DNA of 21,004 bases from NCBI GenBank assembly GCA_039800205.1, contig JBDLRB010000059.1, forward strand, positions 1-21,004, given 5' to 3'. Position 1 is the first letter of the stretch. Every line of letters starts with the position of its first letter. The notes beneath the pieces are model-generated. The model saw only the letters and a list, made by a program, of their open reading frames with translations. It had not been told where the DNA came from and searched no databases. The translations under genes were made by a program, and so were the position numbers. Positions 1 to 7,706 of the stretch are shown in pieces. Source of the stretch: SYIM01 sp039800205. GTDB lineage: Bacteria > Pseudomonadota > Gammaproteobacteria > Burkholderiales > Burkholderiaceae_E.

Positions 1-173
1 CCGAGACCGTTTTCTCGATTCCGGGTCTGGGCCGTTTGACCGTGGATGCCATCCTGCGGCGCGACTATCCGATCATTCAGGGCGCGATTCTGCTGTTCAG
101 CTTCCTGTATGTGCTCGTCAACTTGATCGTAGACCTGCTGTATCGGGTCTTCGATCCGCGTATCACCTACTGA
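1..173 (+). CDS. Peptide-type ABC transporter permease, DppB family (C-terminal fragment)
   Basis: This is the last 56 codons of an inner-membrane permease subunit of a peptide/opine/nickel-type ABC importer. The reading frame is open from the window edge and ends at TGA 171-173. The fragment contains the family's ending: FSIPGLGRL, then RRDYP, a hydrophobic final membrane segment (AILLFSFLYVLVNLIVDLLY) and the closing DPRITY. The N-terminal part lies outside the window. A DppC-type partner permease starts 15 bases downstream, then the ATPase and binding protein, so this is the first visible gene of a transport operon. The substrate cannot be read from this fragment. Confidence 0.9.
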   Translation, partial: ETVFSIPGLGRLTVDAILRRDYPIIQGAILLFSFLYVLVNLIVDLLYRVFDPRITY

Positions 174-188
174 CGGGGGCTCTCACAC

Positions 189-1022
189 ATGCGCCGCTTC
201 GTCGATTTTCTGCGCCGCCATCCAACTGTCGCCGTGGGGGGCCTGATCGTTCTGCTGCTGATCGGCCTTGCGCTTCTGGCACCCTGGCTCGGCACGCGTG
301 ATCCGACTGCCTTGTCGCCTATCCATCGCACGCGCAACCCCAGCGCGCAGTTCTGGTTCGGCACCGATCTGCTCGGGCGCGACGTCTACTCGCGCGTTCT
401 GTACGGCGCGCGTATCTCGCTGATTGTCGGCTTCTCGGTGGCCGCGCTCTGCTTCGTGTTCGGCACCTTGATCGGCCTGGTGTCGGGCTTTGTCCGCTGG
501 GTGGATGCGATCGTCATGCGCATCATGGACGGGCTGATGTCGATTCCGACCATTCTGCTTGCGATCGCCCTCATTGCCCTGACCCGGGCCTCGCTCGAAA
601 ACGTGATCATCGCGATCACGATCGCCGAGGTGCCGAGGGTGGTCCGACTGGTGCGCGGGGTCACGCTGACGCTTCGCGAGCAGCCTTTCGTCGAGGCGGC
701 GGTCGCAGCGGGCGCTTCGCCCTGGCGGGTCATTTTCAGACACGTGTTTCCCAACACCGTCGCAGCCCTGACCGTCCAGCTGACCTACATCTGTGGCCTC
801 GCCATCCTTGCCGAGGCGAGCCTCTCATTCATTGGCGCGGGTGTTCCGCCTTCGATCCCGTCGTGGGGCAACATCATGGCCGAAGGGCGCAGCCTCTGGC
901 AGATCAAGCCGCACATGATCATTTTCCCCGCGATTTTCCTCTCGGCAACGATTCTTGCGATCAACATGCTGGGTGACGGTTTGCGTGACTCGATCGACCC
1001 CCGCATGGCCAAGAGGATCTGA
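189..1022 (+). CDS. Peptide-type ABC transporter permease, DppC family
   Basis: This 277-residue protein is the second permease of a DppB/DppC-type importer and sits in the inner membrane. The length is normal for the family. A hydrophobic segment at about residues 15-33 is followed by a short extracytoplasmic stretch with FGTDLLGRDVYSR, typical of the DppC N-terminal region. The BPD transport domain follows with several membrane segments. The EAA loop that contacts the ATPase reads FVEAAVAAGASPWRVIFRHV, and the end LGDGLRDSIDPRM is family-typical. The ATG start has only a G-rich stretch upstream, but it lies 15 bases after the preceding permease stop. The next gene begins 2 bases after its stop, which indicates co-transcription. 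Confidence 0.95.
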   Translation: MRRFVDFLRRHPTVAVGGLIVLLLIGLALLAPWLGTRDPTALSPIHRTRNPSAQFWFGTDLLGRDVYSRVLYGARISLIVGFSVAALCFVFGTLIGLVSGFVRWVDAIVMRIMDGLMSIPTILLAIALIALTRASLENVIIAITIAEVPRVVRLVRGVTLTLREQPFVEAAVAAGASPWRVIFRHVFPNTVAALTVQLTYICGLAILAEASLSFIGAGVPPSIPSWGNIMAEGRSLWQIKPHMIIFPAIFLSATILAINMLGDGLRDSIDPRMAKRI

Positions 1023-1024
1023 GC

Positions 1025-2884
1025 ATGACCGCCGCCACGCTTGTCGATATCAAGGGCCTGTCGGTCCGTTTCGGGCACGGCCCGGGTGCGGTCCATGCGG
1101 TACGCGGAATCGACCTTCATGTTGATCGCGGCGAAACGCTCGCTGTGGTGGGCGAGTCCGGCTCGGGCAAGTCGGTGACGACCCTCGCGCTGATGCGCCT
1201 GGTCGAATTCGGCGGTGGACGGATTGATGCCGGCGAGATCCAGTTTCGTCGCCCTGATGGGGGTATGGAAGATCTTCGCCTGGCGTCCGAGGACCAGATG
1301 CGTGGCATCCGGGGCGGCGAAATCGGCATGATCTTCCAGGAGCCCATGACCTCGCTTAACCCGGTTTTCACGGTCGGTTCCCAGATTGCCGAAGCGATCC
1401 TGCTGCACCGGGATTGCAGTCGTGCCGAGGCCGAGTCGATGACTCGCAAGATCCTCGATCAGGTCCGGATTCCGGATGCTGCGTCGGTGATGAAGCGCTA
1501 CCCCCACCAATTGTCCGGGGGGATGCGGCAGCGGGTCATGATCGCGATGGCGCTCTCGTGCCGGCCCAGTTTGCTGATCGCCGATGAGCCGACAACGGCC
1601 CTCGATGTCACGATCCAGGCGCAGATTCTGCAGCTCATTCGCGAACTGCAGCGTGAGTTGGAGATGGCAGTCATCTTCATCACCCACGACATGGGCGTCG
1701 TTGCCGAAATTGCTGATCGGGTGATGGTCATGCGACACGGCGAGGTCGTCGAGCACAACGATGTTCACGCATTGTTTGGCGCGCCGCAGCACCCTTACAC
1801 CCGGATGCTGATGGCCGCGGTGCCGCAACTCGGCGCAATGAACGGCACCGACCATCCCGCGCGATTTGATTTGCCTGGCGAGGGCGAAGCCCGCGCACAG
1901 ACAGGCGCCGAGGACCCAGCGCCTATCGATGCGGCGTCGCAGGCTGCGGGCGACCGGGTGATCCTGCGCGTACGCGATCTGGTCACCCGCTTCGATGTCC
2001 GAAGCGGAATTTTTTCCCGGGTGACGCGGCGGATTCATGCGGTCGAGCACGTGTCCTTCGATCTGCACGAGGGCGAGACGCTGGCGCTGGTCGGTGAGTC
2101 GGGCTGCGGCAAGACGACGACGGGCCGATCACTGGTGCGGCTGGCCAACGTCACGGGCGGCGAAGTCGAATTTGACGGGAAGACGGTCCGGGTCAGTGAC
2201 CGGTCGGCGCTTCGCAGCCTCAGGCGTCGAATGCAGTTTGTTTTCCAGGATCCGTTCGCTTCGCTCAATCCACGAATGCGCGTTGGAGAGTGCATCAAGG
2301 AACCGATGCTGATTCAGGGTGTCGCGGATGGCGCGGCGGCCGATCGCAAGGTCGGGCAGTTGATGGAGCGGGTCGGGCTCGATCCGGCGACGGCTTCGCG
2401 CTGGCCGCACGAGTTTTCAGGGGGGCAGCGCCAGCGGATCTGCATTGCGCGCGCACTGTCGGTCGACCCCAAGGTCGTCATCGCCGACGAGGCCGTGTCG
2501 GCGCTCGACGTATCGATCCGTGCGCAGATCGTCAATCTGCTGATCGACCTGCAGCGGCAGCTCGGTGTGTCCTACCTGTTCATTTCCCACGACATGGCCG
2601 TAGTCGAACGCATCAGCCACCGCGTGGCGGTCATGTATCTGGGCCAGATCGTCGAAATCGGACCTCGCCGCGCGATCTTCGAAAATCCACAGCATGCCTA
2701 CACGCGCAAGCTGATGTCAGCGGTGCCTGTTCCCGACCCCGCCCGGCGCAGGACGTATTCCCTTGAGGTGAGCGAAATCCCCAGCCCAGCCCGCTCGCTG
2801 GGCGACGATCCCATCGTCGCCCCGCTGGTCGAGGTCGGGCCTGGACACTTCGTCGCTCGTCACCGAGTCGGCCATAGCTTTTGA
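1025..2884 (+). CDS. Fused two-domain peptide-type ABC transporter ATPase (DppD-DppF type)
   Basis: This 619-residue cytoplasmic protein carries both ATPase subunits of a peptide-type importer in one chain, as in GsiA-like proteins. Domain 1 (about residues 5-270) has Walker A GESGSGKS at 43-50, signature LSGGMRQR and Walker B LLIADEPTTALD. It ends in the OppD/F-type tail QHPYTRMLMAAVP. Domain 2 (about 315-590) has Walker A GESGCGKT, signature FSGGQRQR and Walker B VVIADEAVSALD, with its own QHAYTRKLMSAVP tail. In the second Walker B region the usual DEP is DEA, a minor change that keeps the catalytic Glu. GAGG before ATG 1025 can serve as the ribosome site. The gene sits between permease and binding-protein genes, so it energises that importer. 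Confidence 0.95.
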   Translation: MTAATLVDIKGLSVRFGHGPGAVHAVRGIDLHVDRGETLAVVGESGSGKSVTTLALMRLVEFGGGRIDAGEIQFRRPDGGMEDLRLASEDQMRGIRGGEIGMIFQEPMTSLNPVFTVGSQIAEAILLHRDCSRAEAESMTRKILDQVRIPDAASVMKRYPHQLSGGMRQRVMIAMALSCRPSLLIADEPTTALDVTIQAQILQLIRELQRELEMAVIFITHDMGVVAEIADRVMVMRHGEVVEHNDVHALFGAPQHPYTRMLMAAVPQLGAMNGTDHPARFDLPGEGEARAQTGAEDPAPIDAASQAAGDRVILRVRDLVTRFDVRSGIFSRVTRRIHAVEHVSFDLHEGETLALVGESGCGKTTTGRSLVRLANVTGGEVEFDGKTVRVSDRSALRSLRRRMQFVFQDPFASLNPRMRVGECIKEPMLIQGVADGAAADRKVGQLMERVGLDPATASRWPHEFSGGQRQRICIARALSVDPKVVIADEAVSALDVSIRAQIVNLLIDLQRQLGVSYLFISHDMAVVERISHRVAVMYLGQIVEIGPRRAIFENPQHAYTRKLMSAVPVPDPARRRTYSLEVSEIPSPARSLGDDPIVAPLVEVGPGHFVARHRVGHSF

Positions 2885-2907
2885 TCCCCGTTTCAATCAC
2901 ACATCAC

Positions 2908-2914
2908 AGAGGAG
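2908..2914 (+). promoter_or_regulatory. Ribosome binding site that decides the SBP start
   Basis: AGAGGAG lies 7 bases before ATG 2922 and only 4 before the overlapping TTG 2919. The spacing favours the ATG, giving the N-terminus MDRRNFL. Confidence 0.7.
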
Positions 2915-2921
2915 CACGTTG

Positions 2922-4517
2922 ATGGATCGTCGAAACTTTCTTGTTGCAACGCCGGCGACAGCAGCCGCCGTGTCGATGCCCGCTCTGGCGCAGGCTCAGT
3001 CCGCGGGGCGTGCCAAGGTGTTCCGCTGGGTTCCCCACGCTGACCTGTCCATTCTCGACCCGGTGTTCAGTACGGTATTCATCACGAACATCCACGCGCA
3101 GCTGATCTGGGACACGCTTTACGGCCTGGACGACCAATACCAGCCGCACCCGCAGATGGCGGCGGGCCACACTTCCGAGAACAATGGCTTGCTCTGGAAG
3201 ATCACGCTGCGCGATGGCTTGAAGTTCCACGACGGTTCACCCGTTCGTGCGCAGGACGCGGTGGCCAGTATCCGGCGCTGGGCCAAACGTGACCTGATGG
3301 GGCGTTCGTTGATGGATGCAACTGACGACCTTTCGGCGCTGTCCGACAAGGTCATTCAGTTCAAACTGAAAAAGCCCTTCCCGCTGATTCTGCATGCACT
3401 GGCCCGGCCCTCGGGCAGTACCGCGATCATCATGCCCGAGAAACTTGCGCAAACGCCCGAGAATCAGCAGGTGCGTACGCCGATCGGCTCGGGGCCCTTC
3501 CGCTTCGTGTCCGACCAGTGGGTGTCCGGGTCGCAGGTGGTCTACCAGCGCAATGCCGATTACGTGCCGCGCGCAGATGGGTCGAAACCCGCGTTCACCG
3601 CTGGGCCCAAGCACGTGCACATCGAACAGGTTCGCTGGCAGATCATCCCCGACCAGGCCACAGCAGTGGCCGCTTTGCAAAATGGCGAGATCGACGGGAT
3701 CGAGAACGTTCCCGCCGACTTCGTTCCGGTGCTGGCCAAGGACAAGCGGGTGAAGCTGATCAAGCGCACGCTCCCCTCGCAGGTGCTGATGCGCTTCAAT
3801 CACCTGACCCCGCCCTTCAATAACAAACTGATGCGCCAGGCGATTCTGGCTGCGGTCGACCAGAAAGAGTACCTGCTGGCGATGTACGGCGATGAGTACC
3901 CCGAGTACTACGCGCCCTATGCGGCCTTCGTGCCCGGCTCCCCGCTCGATAGCGATGCGGGGATCGACAAGATCCGCAGCAAGCGCGATTTGAAGAAGGC
4001 GGCCGAAATGGTCAAGGCCTCGGGCTACAAGGGTGAGCCGGTCGTGATGATGGATCCGGTTGACTACCCCGAGTTCCATACCGCCGCGCTGGTCACGGTC
4101 GAACTCTTCAAAAAGCTGGGTATCAAGGTCGATCTGCAGTCGATGAACTGGGGGACCAAGATGCAGCGTCGAAACAATCAGGCACCCGCCGACAAGGGGG
4201 GGTGGAATGTTGCTTTCACGGCGACCACGGGCCCGAACAACCTCGATCCGGCCGGCCATCTGGCCTTGAGGGGCAGTGGCATGAAGGCCTGGTTCGGCTG
4301 GCCCACCAGTGACCGGATCGAGCAACTGCGGCTCGATTGGTTCAATGCGCCCTCTTTGGCGGCACAGCAGAAGATCGCCCGGGAAATGCAGTTGCAGATC
4401 TTCGAGGACGTGCCCTATGTCCCGCTGGGTGCCCGGTACACGGTGTCTGCCATCCGTCGTGAATGGACTGATTTCCAGCCACAGATGCCGCTTTTCTTTT
4501 CATTGCGCAAGGCCTGA
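2922..4517 (+). CDS. ABC transporter substrate-binding protein, SBP_bac_5 (peptide/opine type), Tat-exported
   Basis: This 531-residue protein is the extracytoplasmic binding component of the importer encoded just upstream. The N-terminus has a twin-arginine motif (DRRNFLV, residues 2-8), a short Ala-rich hydrophobic stretch and a likely cleavage site after ALAQA, so export by Tat is expected. The mature part shows SBP_bac_5 features: a DPVFSTVFITNIHAQLIWDT segment near the start, LRDGLKFHDGSPV, GSGPFRF, and ADKGGWNVAFT later. I chose ATG 2922 rather than TTG 2919 because AGAGGAG at 2908-2914 is 7 bases from the ATG. Family members bind di-/oligopeptides, opines, glutathione or other compounds, so the ligand is unknown. 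The neighbouring amide hydrolases suggest an amide or peptide. Confidence 0.93.
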   Translation: MDRRNFLVATPATAAAVSMPALAQAQSAGRAKVFRWVPHADLSILDPVFSTVFITNIHAQLIWDTLYGLDDQYQPHPQMAAGHTSENNGLLWKITLRDGLKFHDGSPVRAQDAVASIRRWAKRDLMGRSLMDATDDLSALSDKVIQFKLKKPFPLILHALARPSGSTAIIMPEKLAQTPENQQVRTPIGSGPFRFVSDQWVSGSQVVYQRNADYVPRADGSKPAFTAGPKHVHIEQVRWQIIPDQATAVAALQNGEIDGIENVPADFVPVLAKDKRVKLIKRTLPSQVLMRFNHLTPPFNNKLMRQAILAAVDQKEYLLAMYGDEYPEYYAPYAAFVPGSPLDSDAGIDKIRSKRDLKKAAEMVKASGYKGEPVVMMDPVDYPEFHTAALVTVELFKKLGIKVDLQSMNWGTKMQRRNNQAPADKGGWNVAFTATTGPNNLDPAGHLALRGSGMKAWFGWPTSDRIEQLRLDWFNAPSLAAQQKIAREMQLQIFEDVPYVPLGARYTVSAIRREWTDFQPQMPLFFSLRKA

Positions 4518-4526
4518 TCAAGGCCT
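4510..4526 (+). other. Small inverted repeat overlapping the SBP stop codon
   Basis: AGGCC (4510-4514) and GGCCT (4522-4526) can pair around a 7-base loop that contains the TGA stop. No T-run follows, so it is not a clear terminator. Hairpins after binding-protein genes often stabilise the upstream mRNA, but a 5-bp stem is weak and may be chance. Confidence 0.25.
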
Positions 4527-4556
4527 CCTTCGACCCTTCTGAAGCGGAGTTCAGCC

Positions 4557-6095
4557 ATGTCCTCGCCGCGTGTGGCCATTGTCGGATTTCATCTCGAGAC
4601 CAACAGTTTTTCGCCGGTGACCACGCGCGACGACTATGTGGCGAACTGCTGGCGGGAAGGCGAGGAAATCACTCGCCTGGCCCGCACCGCGAGCAATCTG
4701 CCCAAGGAGGTTGCGGGCTTTTACGCCGAGATGGATCGGACCGGCGCCTGGACGCCAGTCCCACTGATCGTGATCGGCGCGCCACCCGGTGGCCCCGCGT
4801 CCCGCGAGGTCTGGGATGAGTTCATCGGAAAGGCGCGTGCAGCCCTTGAGTCGTCGATGCCTGTTGATGCGGTCTTCGTCAACAATCATGGCGCGTCGGC
4901 GGTCGTGGGCGAGGATGACTCGGAAGCGGTGATGATGGAGATGCTGCGGGGCATGGTGGGTCCGGGCGTGCCAATCGTGGTCACCCACGATCTCCATTGC
5001 AATGTGTCCGAACGAACGGTTCTCGCAATCGACGCCCTGATCAGCTATCACACCAATCCGCACGTCGATCAGGCCGAGCGGGCCCAGGACGCCGCGCGTC
5101 TGATCCGTGAGATCCTGGCCGGCATGCGGCCGAAAACGGCCTACATCCGGCTGCCGCTCACGCCGCCCTCGGTCACATTGCTGACCGCTCAGGGCCCCTA
5201 TGCGGACCGGGTTCGAGACGCCGTATCCAGAGTCCAGCAGCCCGGCGAAGGGCCCATTGCAGTGGCTTCGGTCGCAGCCGGTTTCGTCTTTGCCGACTTG
5301 CCCAAGTGCGGCATGACGATCACGGTGACGGCCCGCAACGATCTGAATGCGGCGAGGCGGTGTGCGCTCGAGCTCGCTCGCGCCACCTGGGCGGATCGTG
5401 CCCGTTACGTGCCGAACATGGTGGAGGTCGACCAGGCGGTTCGCCTGGCTCGCGAGGCGAATCAACCCATGCTGTTTGCCGATGTGGCTGACAATCCCGG
5501 GGGCGGCGGCCGAGGCAATACGGCGTGGCTTCTGAAAGCCTTTCATGCTTCTGCGATTCCTGGTGTGGTGCTTGGCGTCTTCGTGGATGCCGCGCTTGCG
5601 GCCCAGGCGCATCAGTTGGGCGAGGGCACCGAGTTCGATGCGACATTCAACGCTCAGGAGCCCAGCCCGTTTTCCGAAATCCATCAGGCCCGGGTGCGCG
5701 TGTTGAAGCTGCATGATGGTCAACTGGTTGGTCGGCGCGGCATCCTGAAGGGGCGCGAATTTTCGATGGGTCTCTCGGCCTTGCTCGAACTCGTCGATAC
5801 CGGCATGAGGGTAGCGGTCGGCAGCCTGCGTCGCCAGTTGTGCGACCCGATCATGCTCGAAGCGCTGGGCGTGGATATTGCGGCGGCGCGTGTGGTGATC
5901 GTCAAGAGCCGCGGTCACTACCGAGCGGGCTTTGATGAGTTTTTCCCGGTTGAACGGATTGTGGATGTCGACAGCCCGGGTCTGACCACCCCCAACCTGG
6001 CCAATGTGCCTTTCAAGCGGTTGCCACGCCCCGTCTGGCCGCTCGATCGTGATGCGGTCTGGGTCGAACCCGAATGGGCCAAGGATCTGGCGTGA
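4557..6095 (+). CDS. M81 family metallohydrolase (MlrC/microcystinase C type)
   Basis: This 512-residue protein belongs to the M81 family of zinc-dependent hydrolases. Its best known member, MlrC, cleaves linearised microcystin fragments. The N-terminus VAIVGFHLETNSFSP is the family's hallmark. The expected metal ligands are visible as Asp145 and His147 in THDLHCNVS and His169 in YHTNPHVD, with the 2- and 22-residue spacings I recall for MlrC. NNHGAS (about 109-114) and DNPGGGGRGNT are further conserved blocks. The length is normal. GCGGAG at 4544-4549 precedes ATG 4557. The gene follows the binding-protein gene and its stop overlaps the next start. M81 genes often sit beside peptide-type ABC transporters. 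The natural substrate is unknown, and none of mlrA, mlrB or mlrD is visible here. Confidence 0.93.
   Translation: MSSPRVAIVGFHLETNSFSPVTTRDDYVANCWREGEEITRLARTASNLPKEVAGFYAEMDRTGAWTPVPLIVIGAPPGGPASREVWDEFIGKARAALESSMPVDAVFVNNHGASAVVGEDDSEAVMMEMLRGMVGPGVPIVVTHDLHCNVSERTVLAIDALISYHTNPHVDQAERAQDAARLIREILAGMRPKTAYIRLPLTPPSVTLLTAQGPYADRVRDAVSRVQQPGEGPIAVASVAAGFVFADLPKCGMTITVTARNDLNAARRCALELARATWADRARYVPNMVEVDQAVRLAREANQPMLFADVADNPGGGGRGNTAWLLKAFHASAIPGVVLGVFVDAALAAQAHQLGEGTEFDATFNAQEPSPFSEIHQARVRVLKLHDGQLVGRRGILKGREFSMGLSALLELVDTGMRVAVGSLRRQLCDPIMLEALGVDIAAARVVIVKSRGHYRAGFDEFFPVERIVDVDSPGLTTPNLANVPFKRLPRPVWPLDRDAVWVEPEWAKDLA
6081..6085 (+). promoter_or_regulatory. Ribosome binding site supporting the GTG 6092 start
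   Basis: AAGGA inside the last M81 codons lies 6 bases before GTG 6092. The alternative ATG 6074 has no comparable site and would overlap the M81 gene by 22 bases. Confidence 0.5.
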
Positions 6096-6289
6096 GTTCG
6101 GGTCCTTCGGAGGCCGTGGCAAAGGGAGTTGAGAGCGCCGCGGCCCGATCGGCCGCCGACAAGCTCAAGGAATCGATCGAGCGCCTCCGGGTGCTCCGCC
6201 GCTTCGAGGACGAGCCCGCGAGCTTTACGGCCTGGATCCAGAGCCATGCCCCTGATCGGATCCAGGGCGATGGTGGGGCAGATCGATGA
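6092..6289 (+). CDS. Small unknown protein coupled to the amidase, possibly GatC/AtzG-like
   Basis: This 65-residue protein most likely starts at GTG 6092, which overlaps the M81 stop (GTGA). AAGGA at 6081-6085 lies 6 bases upstream. Its own TGA overlaps the amidase ATG (ATGA at 6286-6289), so translation of all three genes is probably coupled. The sequence is hydrophilic, with an Ala-rich helix-like N-terminal half (about residues 8-35), then ESIERLRVLRRFEDEPASFTAW and a polar tail. There is no signal peptide or membrane segment. I do not recognise a family with certainty. Amidase-signature enzymes can have small helical partners (GatC for GatA, AtzG for AtzE) of this size and location, and the EDEPASF stretch loosely recalls the Pro-containing end of those proteins. 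That role is inferred from position, not from clear homology. Confidence 0.6.
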   Translation: MSSGPSEAVAKGVESAAARSAADKLKESIERLRVLRRFEDEPASFTAWIQSHAPDRIQGDGGADR

Positions 6290-7695
6290 CTGCCGGCCTG
6301 TTCGATGACATCGTCGATGCCCGCGCAGCGCTCGATCGGGGCGAATTGTCGGCCCGTGAACTCGTGCAAGCCCATCTTGTTCGATCAAGCCACCTTCAGC
6401 CGCAACTGAACTGCTTTGTCGAGATCGAGGCCGAGTCCGCGCTCGCTGCAGCCGACGAGGCCGATCGGCGTCGAGCCCGTGGCGAGCCACCTCTCGCACT
6501 CGATGGTATTCCGTTCGGTTTCAAGGACATGTATTACCGTGCTGGCCACCCCTGTGGCTGCGGCTCCCGTATCCGCGCAAATTGGGTGCCGGATGTGACG
6601 GCCACCGTGGTCGAGCGCCTCGCGGCGCAGGGCATCGCGAATCTGGGGCGCCTGCACATGACCGAGTTTGCAGGGGGGCCCACCGGTCACAATGAGCACT
6701 TGGGACCGTGTCGCAACCCGTGGAATACCGCACGCATTACCGGTGGCTCGTCGAGTGGTAGCGGTTCGGCGCTCGGCGCGGGCCTCGTTTTAGGCGCCTT
6801 GGGGTCCGACACGGGTGGGTCGCTCCGACTACCGGCGGCCATGTGCGGCGTCAGCACCTTGTTCCCCACTCGTGGGCGCGTCAGTCGCTTTGGCGCGATG
6901 CCGCTTGCGCCTTCGATGGATGTGGTCGGACCAATGGCCCGCTCATTGCGTGATTGCGCGATCTTGTTCGGGCTGATGGCGGGCCCGGACCCCCTCGACC
7001 CTACCAGCGCTGCATGCGGCGCAATGCATGCGCTGCCCGAAGTCAAGCTGAAGGGCCTTCGCGTGGGTGTACCCGAGCGGATGCCGGGGCCTGCGCCCGA
7101 ACCCGCGAACCAGGCGGTCTTTGATCAGCATATGCGCCACCTCGAATCCTGCGGGGCGATCGTGGTGCCGGTTCGGCTGATCGGCATCGACGAAGCGTTG
7201 TCGCTGGGCAGCCTGATTACCCGGGTTGAAATGGCCACGGCCCACCGTGACGACTTTGCCACTCGGCCCGCGGACTACGGTCGGATCATGCGCTTTCGAC
7301 TTGGGGTCGGGCGCTCGATCGCGGCGGTCGACTACCTGGATGCGCTGAACCTACGCGCACGGATCGCGCAGCGCCTGGTCGCCGAAGTCTTCGGTCAGTG
7401 CGATCTGCTGTGTCTGCCCACCTTCTGGCAGGGGGCGCCGACGATCGCTTCGCTTGATCCCACCGACGACAACCTGGAGTCGGTCTGGGCAAAAATCAGC
7501 GACTACACGCGCCCATTCAACTATCTGGGCCTGCCCGCGGTGCAATTGCCCTGTGGGTTCGACGGCGAAGGCATGCCACTGGGCATTCAGTGGTTGGGTC
7601 GCCCCTATGACGACGAACGCTTGCTTGCTCTCGGGATCGCCTGGCAATCGTTGACGGATTGGCATCGCAGGCGGCCTGCCCTCGTCGTAGAGTGA
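6286..7695 (+). CDS. Amidase-signature family hydrolase
   Basis: This 469-residue enzyme hydrolyses a carboxamide or related C-N bond through the Ser-cisSer-Lys triad of the amidase-signature family. The triad is visible as Lys80 (GIPFGFKD), Ser155 (GGSSSGSG) and nucleophile Ser179 (SDTGGSLRLP). The spacings of 75 and 24 residues match those of FAAH. The length fits GatA-like amidases. PTRGRVSRFGAMPLAPSMD is the usual downstream block. It is not a clear GatA, because it lies in a catabolic cluster with no gatB, and a single small protein is coupled upstream. The ATG overlaps the stop of that small gene. The stop lies 11 bases from the stop of the convergent M20 hydrolase gene. The substrate is unknown; AtzE-like and other broad amidases are possible relatives. 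Confidence 0.93.
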   Translation: MTAGLFDDIVDARAALDRGELSARELVQAHLVRSSHLQPQLNCFVEIEAESALAAADEADRRRARGEPPLALDGIPFGFKDMYYRAGHPCGCGSRIRANWVPDVTATVVERLAAQGIANLGRLHMTEFAGGPTGHNEHLGPCRNPWNTARITGGSSSGSGSALGAGLVLGALGSDTGGSLRLPAAMCGVSTLFPTRGRVSRFGAMPLAPSMDVVGPMARSLRDCAILFGLMAGPDPLDPTSAACGAMHALPEVKLKGLRVGVPERMPGPAPEPANQAVFDQHMRHLESCGAIVVPVRLIGIDEALSLGSLITRVEMATAHRDDFATRPADYGRIMRFRLGVGRSIAAVDYLDALNLRARIAQRLVAEVFGQCDLLCLPTFWQGAPTIASLDPTDDNLESVWAKISDYTRPFNYLGLPAVQLPCGFDGEGMPLGIQWLGRPYDDERLLALGIAWQSLTDWHRRRPALVVE

Positions 7696-7706
7696 TTCCG
7701 TAGTGT

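Noticed and set aside
785..2068. Minus-strand open frame of 427 codons opposite the fused ATPase
   Set aside because: The opposite strand carries canonical Walker and signature motifs; this frame has none.
3237..4325. Minus-strand open frame of 362 codons opposite the binding-protein gene
   Set aside because: Shadow of the SBP gene, with no start site or recognisable content.
4557..6095. A microcystin-degradation (mlr) cluster
   Set aside because: Only the M81 family member is present. No MlrA-, MlrB- or MlrD-like gene is visible, and M81 proteins are common beside peptide transporters.
4551..6122. Minus-strand open frame of 523 codons covering almost the whole M81 gene
   Set aside because: It is a shadow of the GC-rich coding frame: composition is Arg/His-rich with no recognisable domain, while the plus strand encodes a clear M81 enzyme with metal ligands.
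6286..7695. GatA subunit of the tRNA amidotransferase
   Set aside because: No gatB nearby, the context is catabolic, and the coupled small protein is not a clear GatC.
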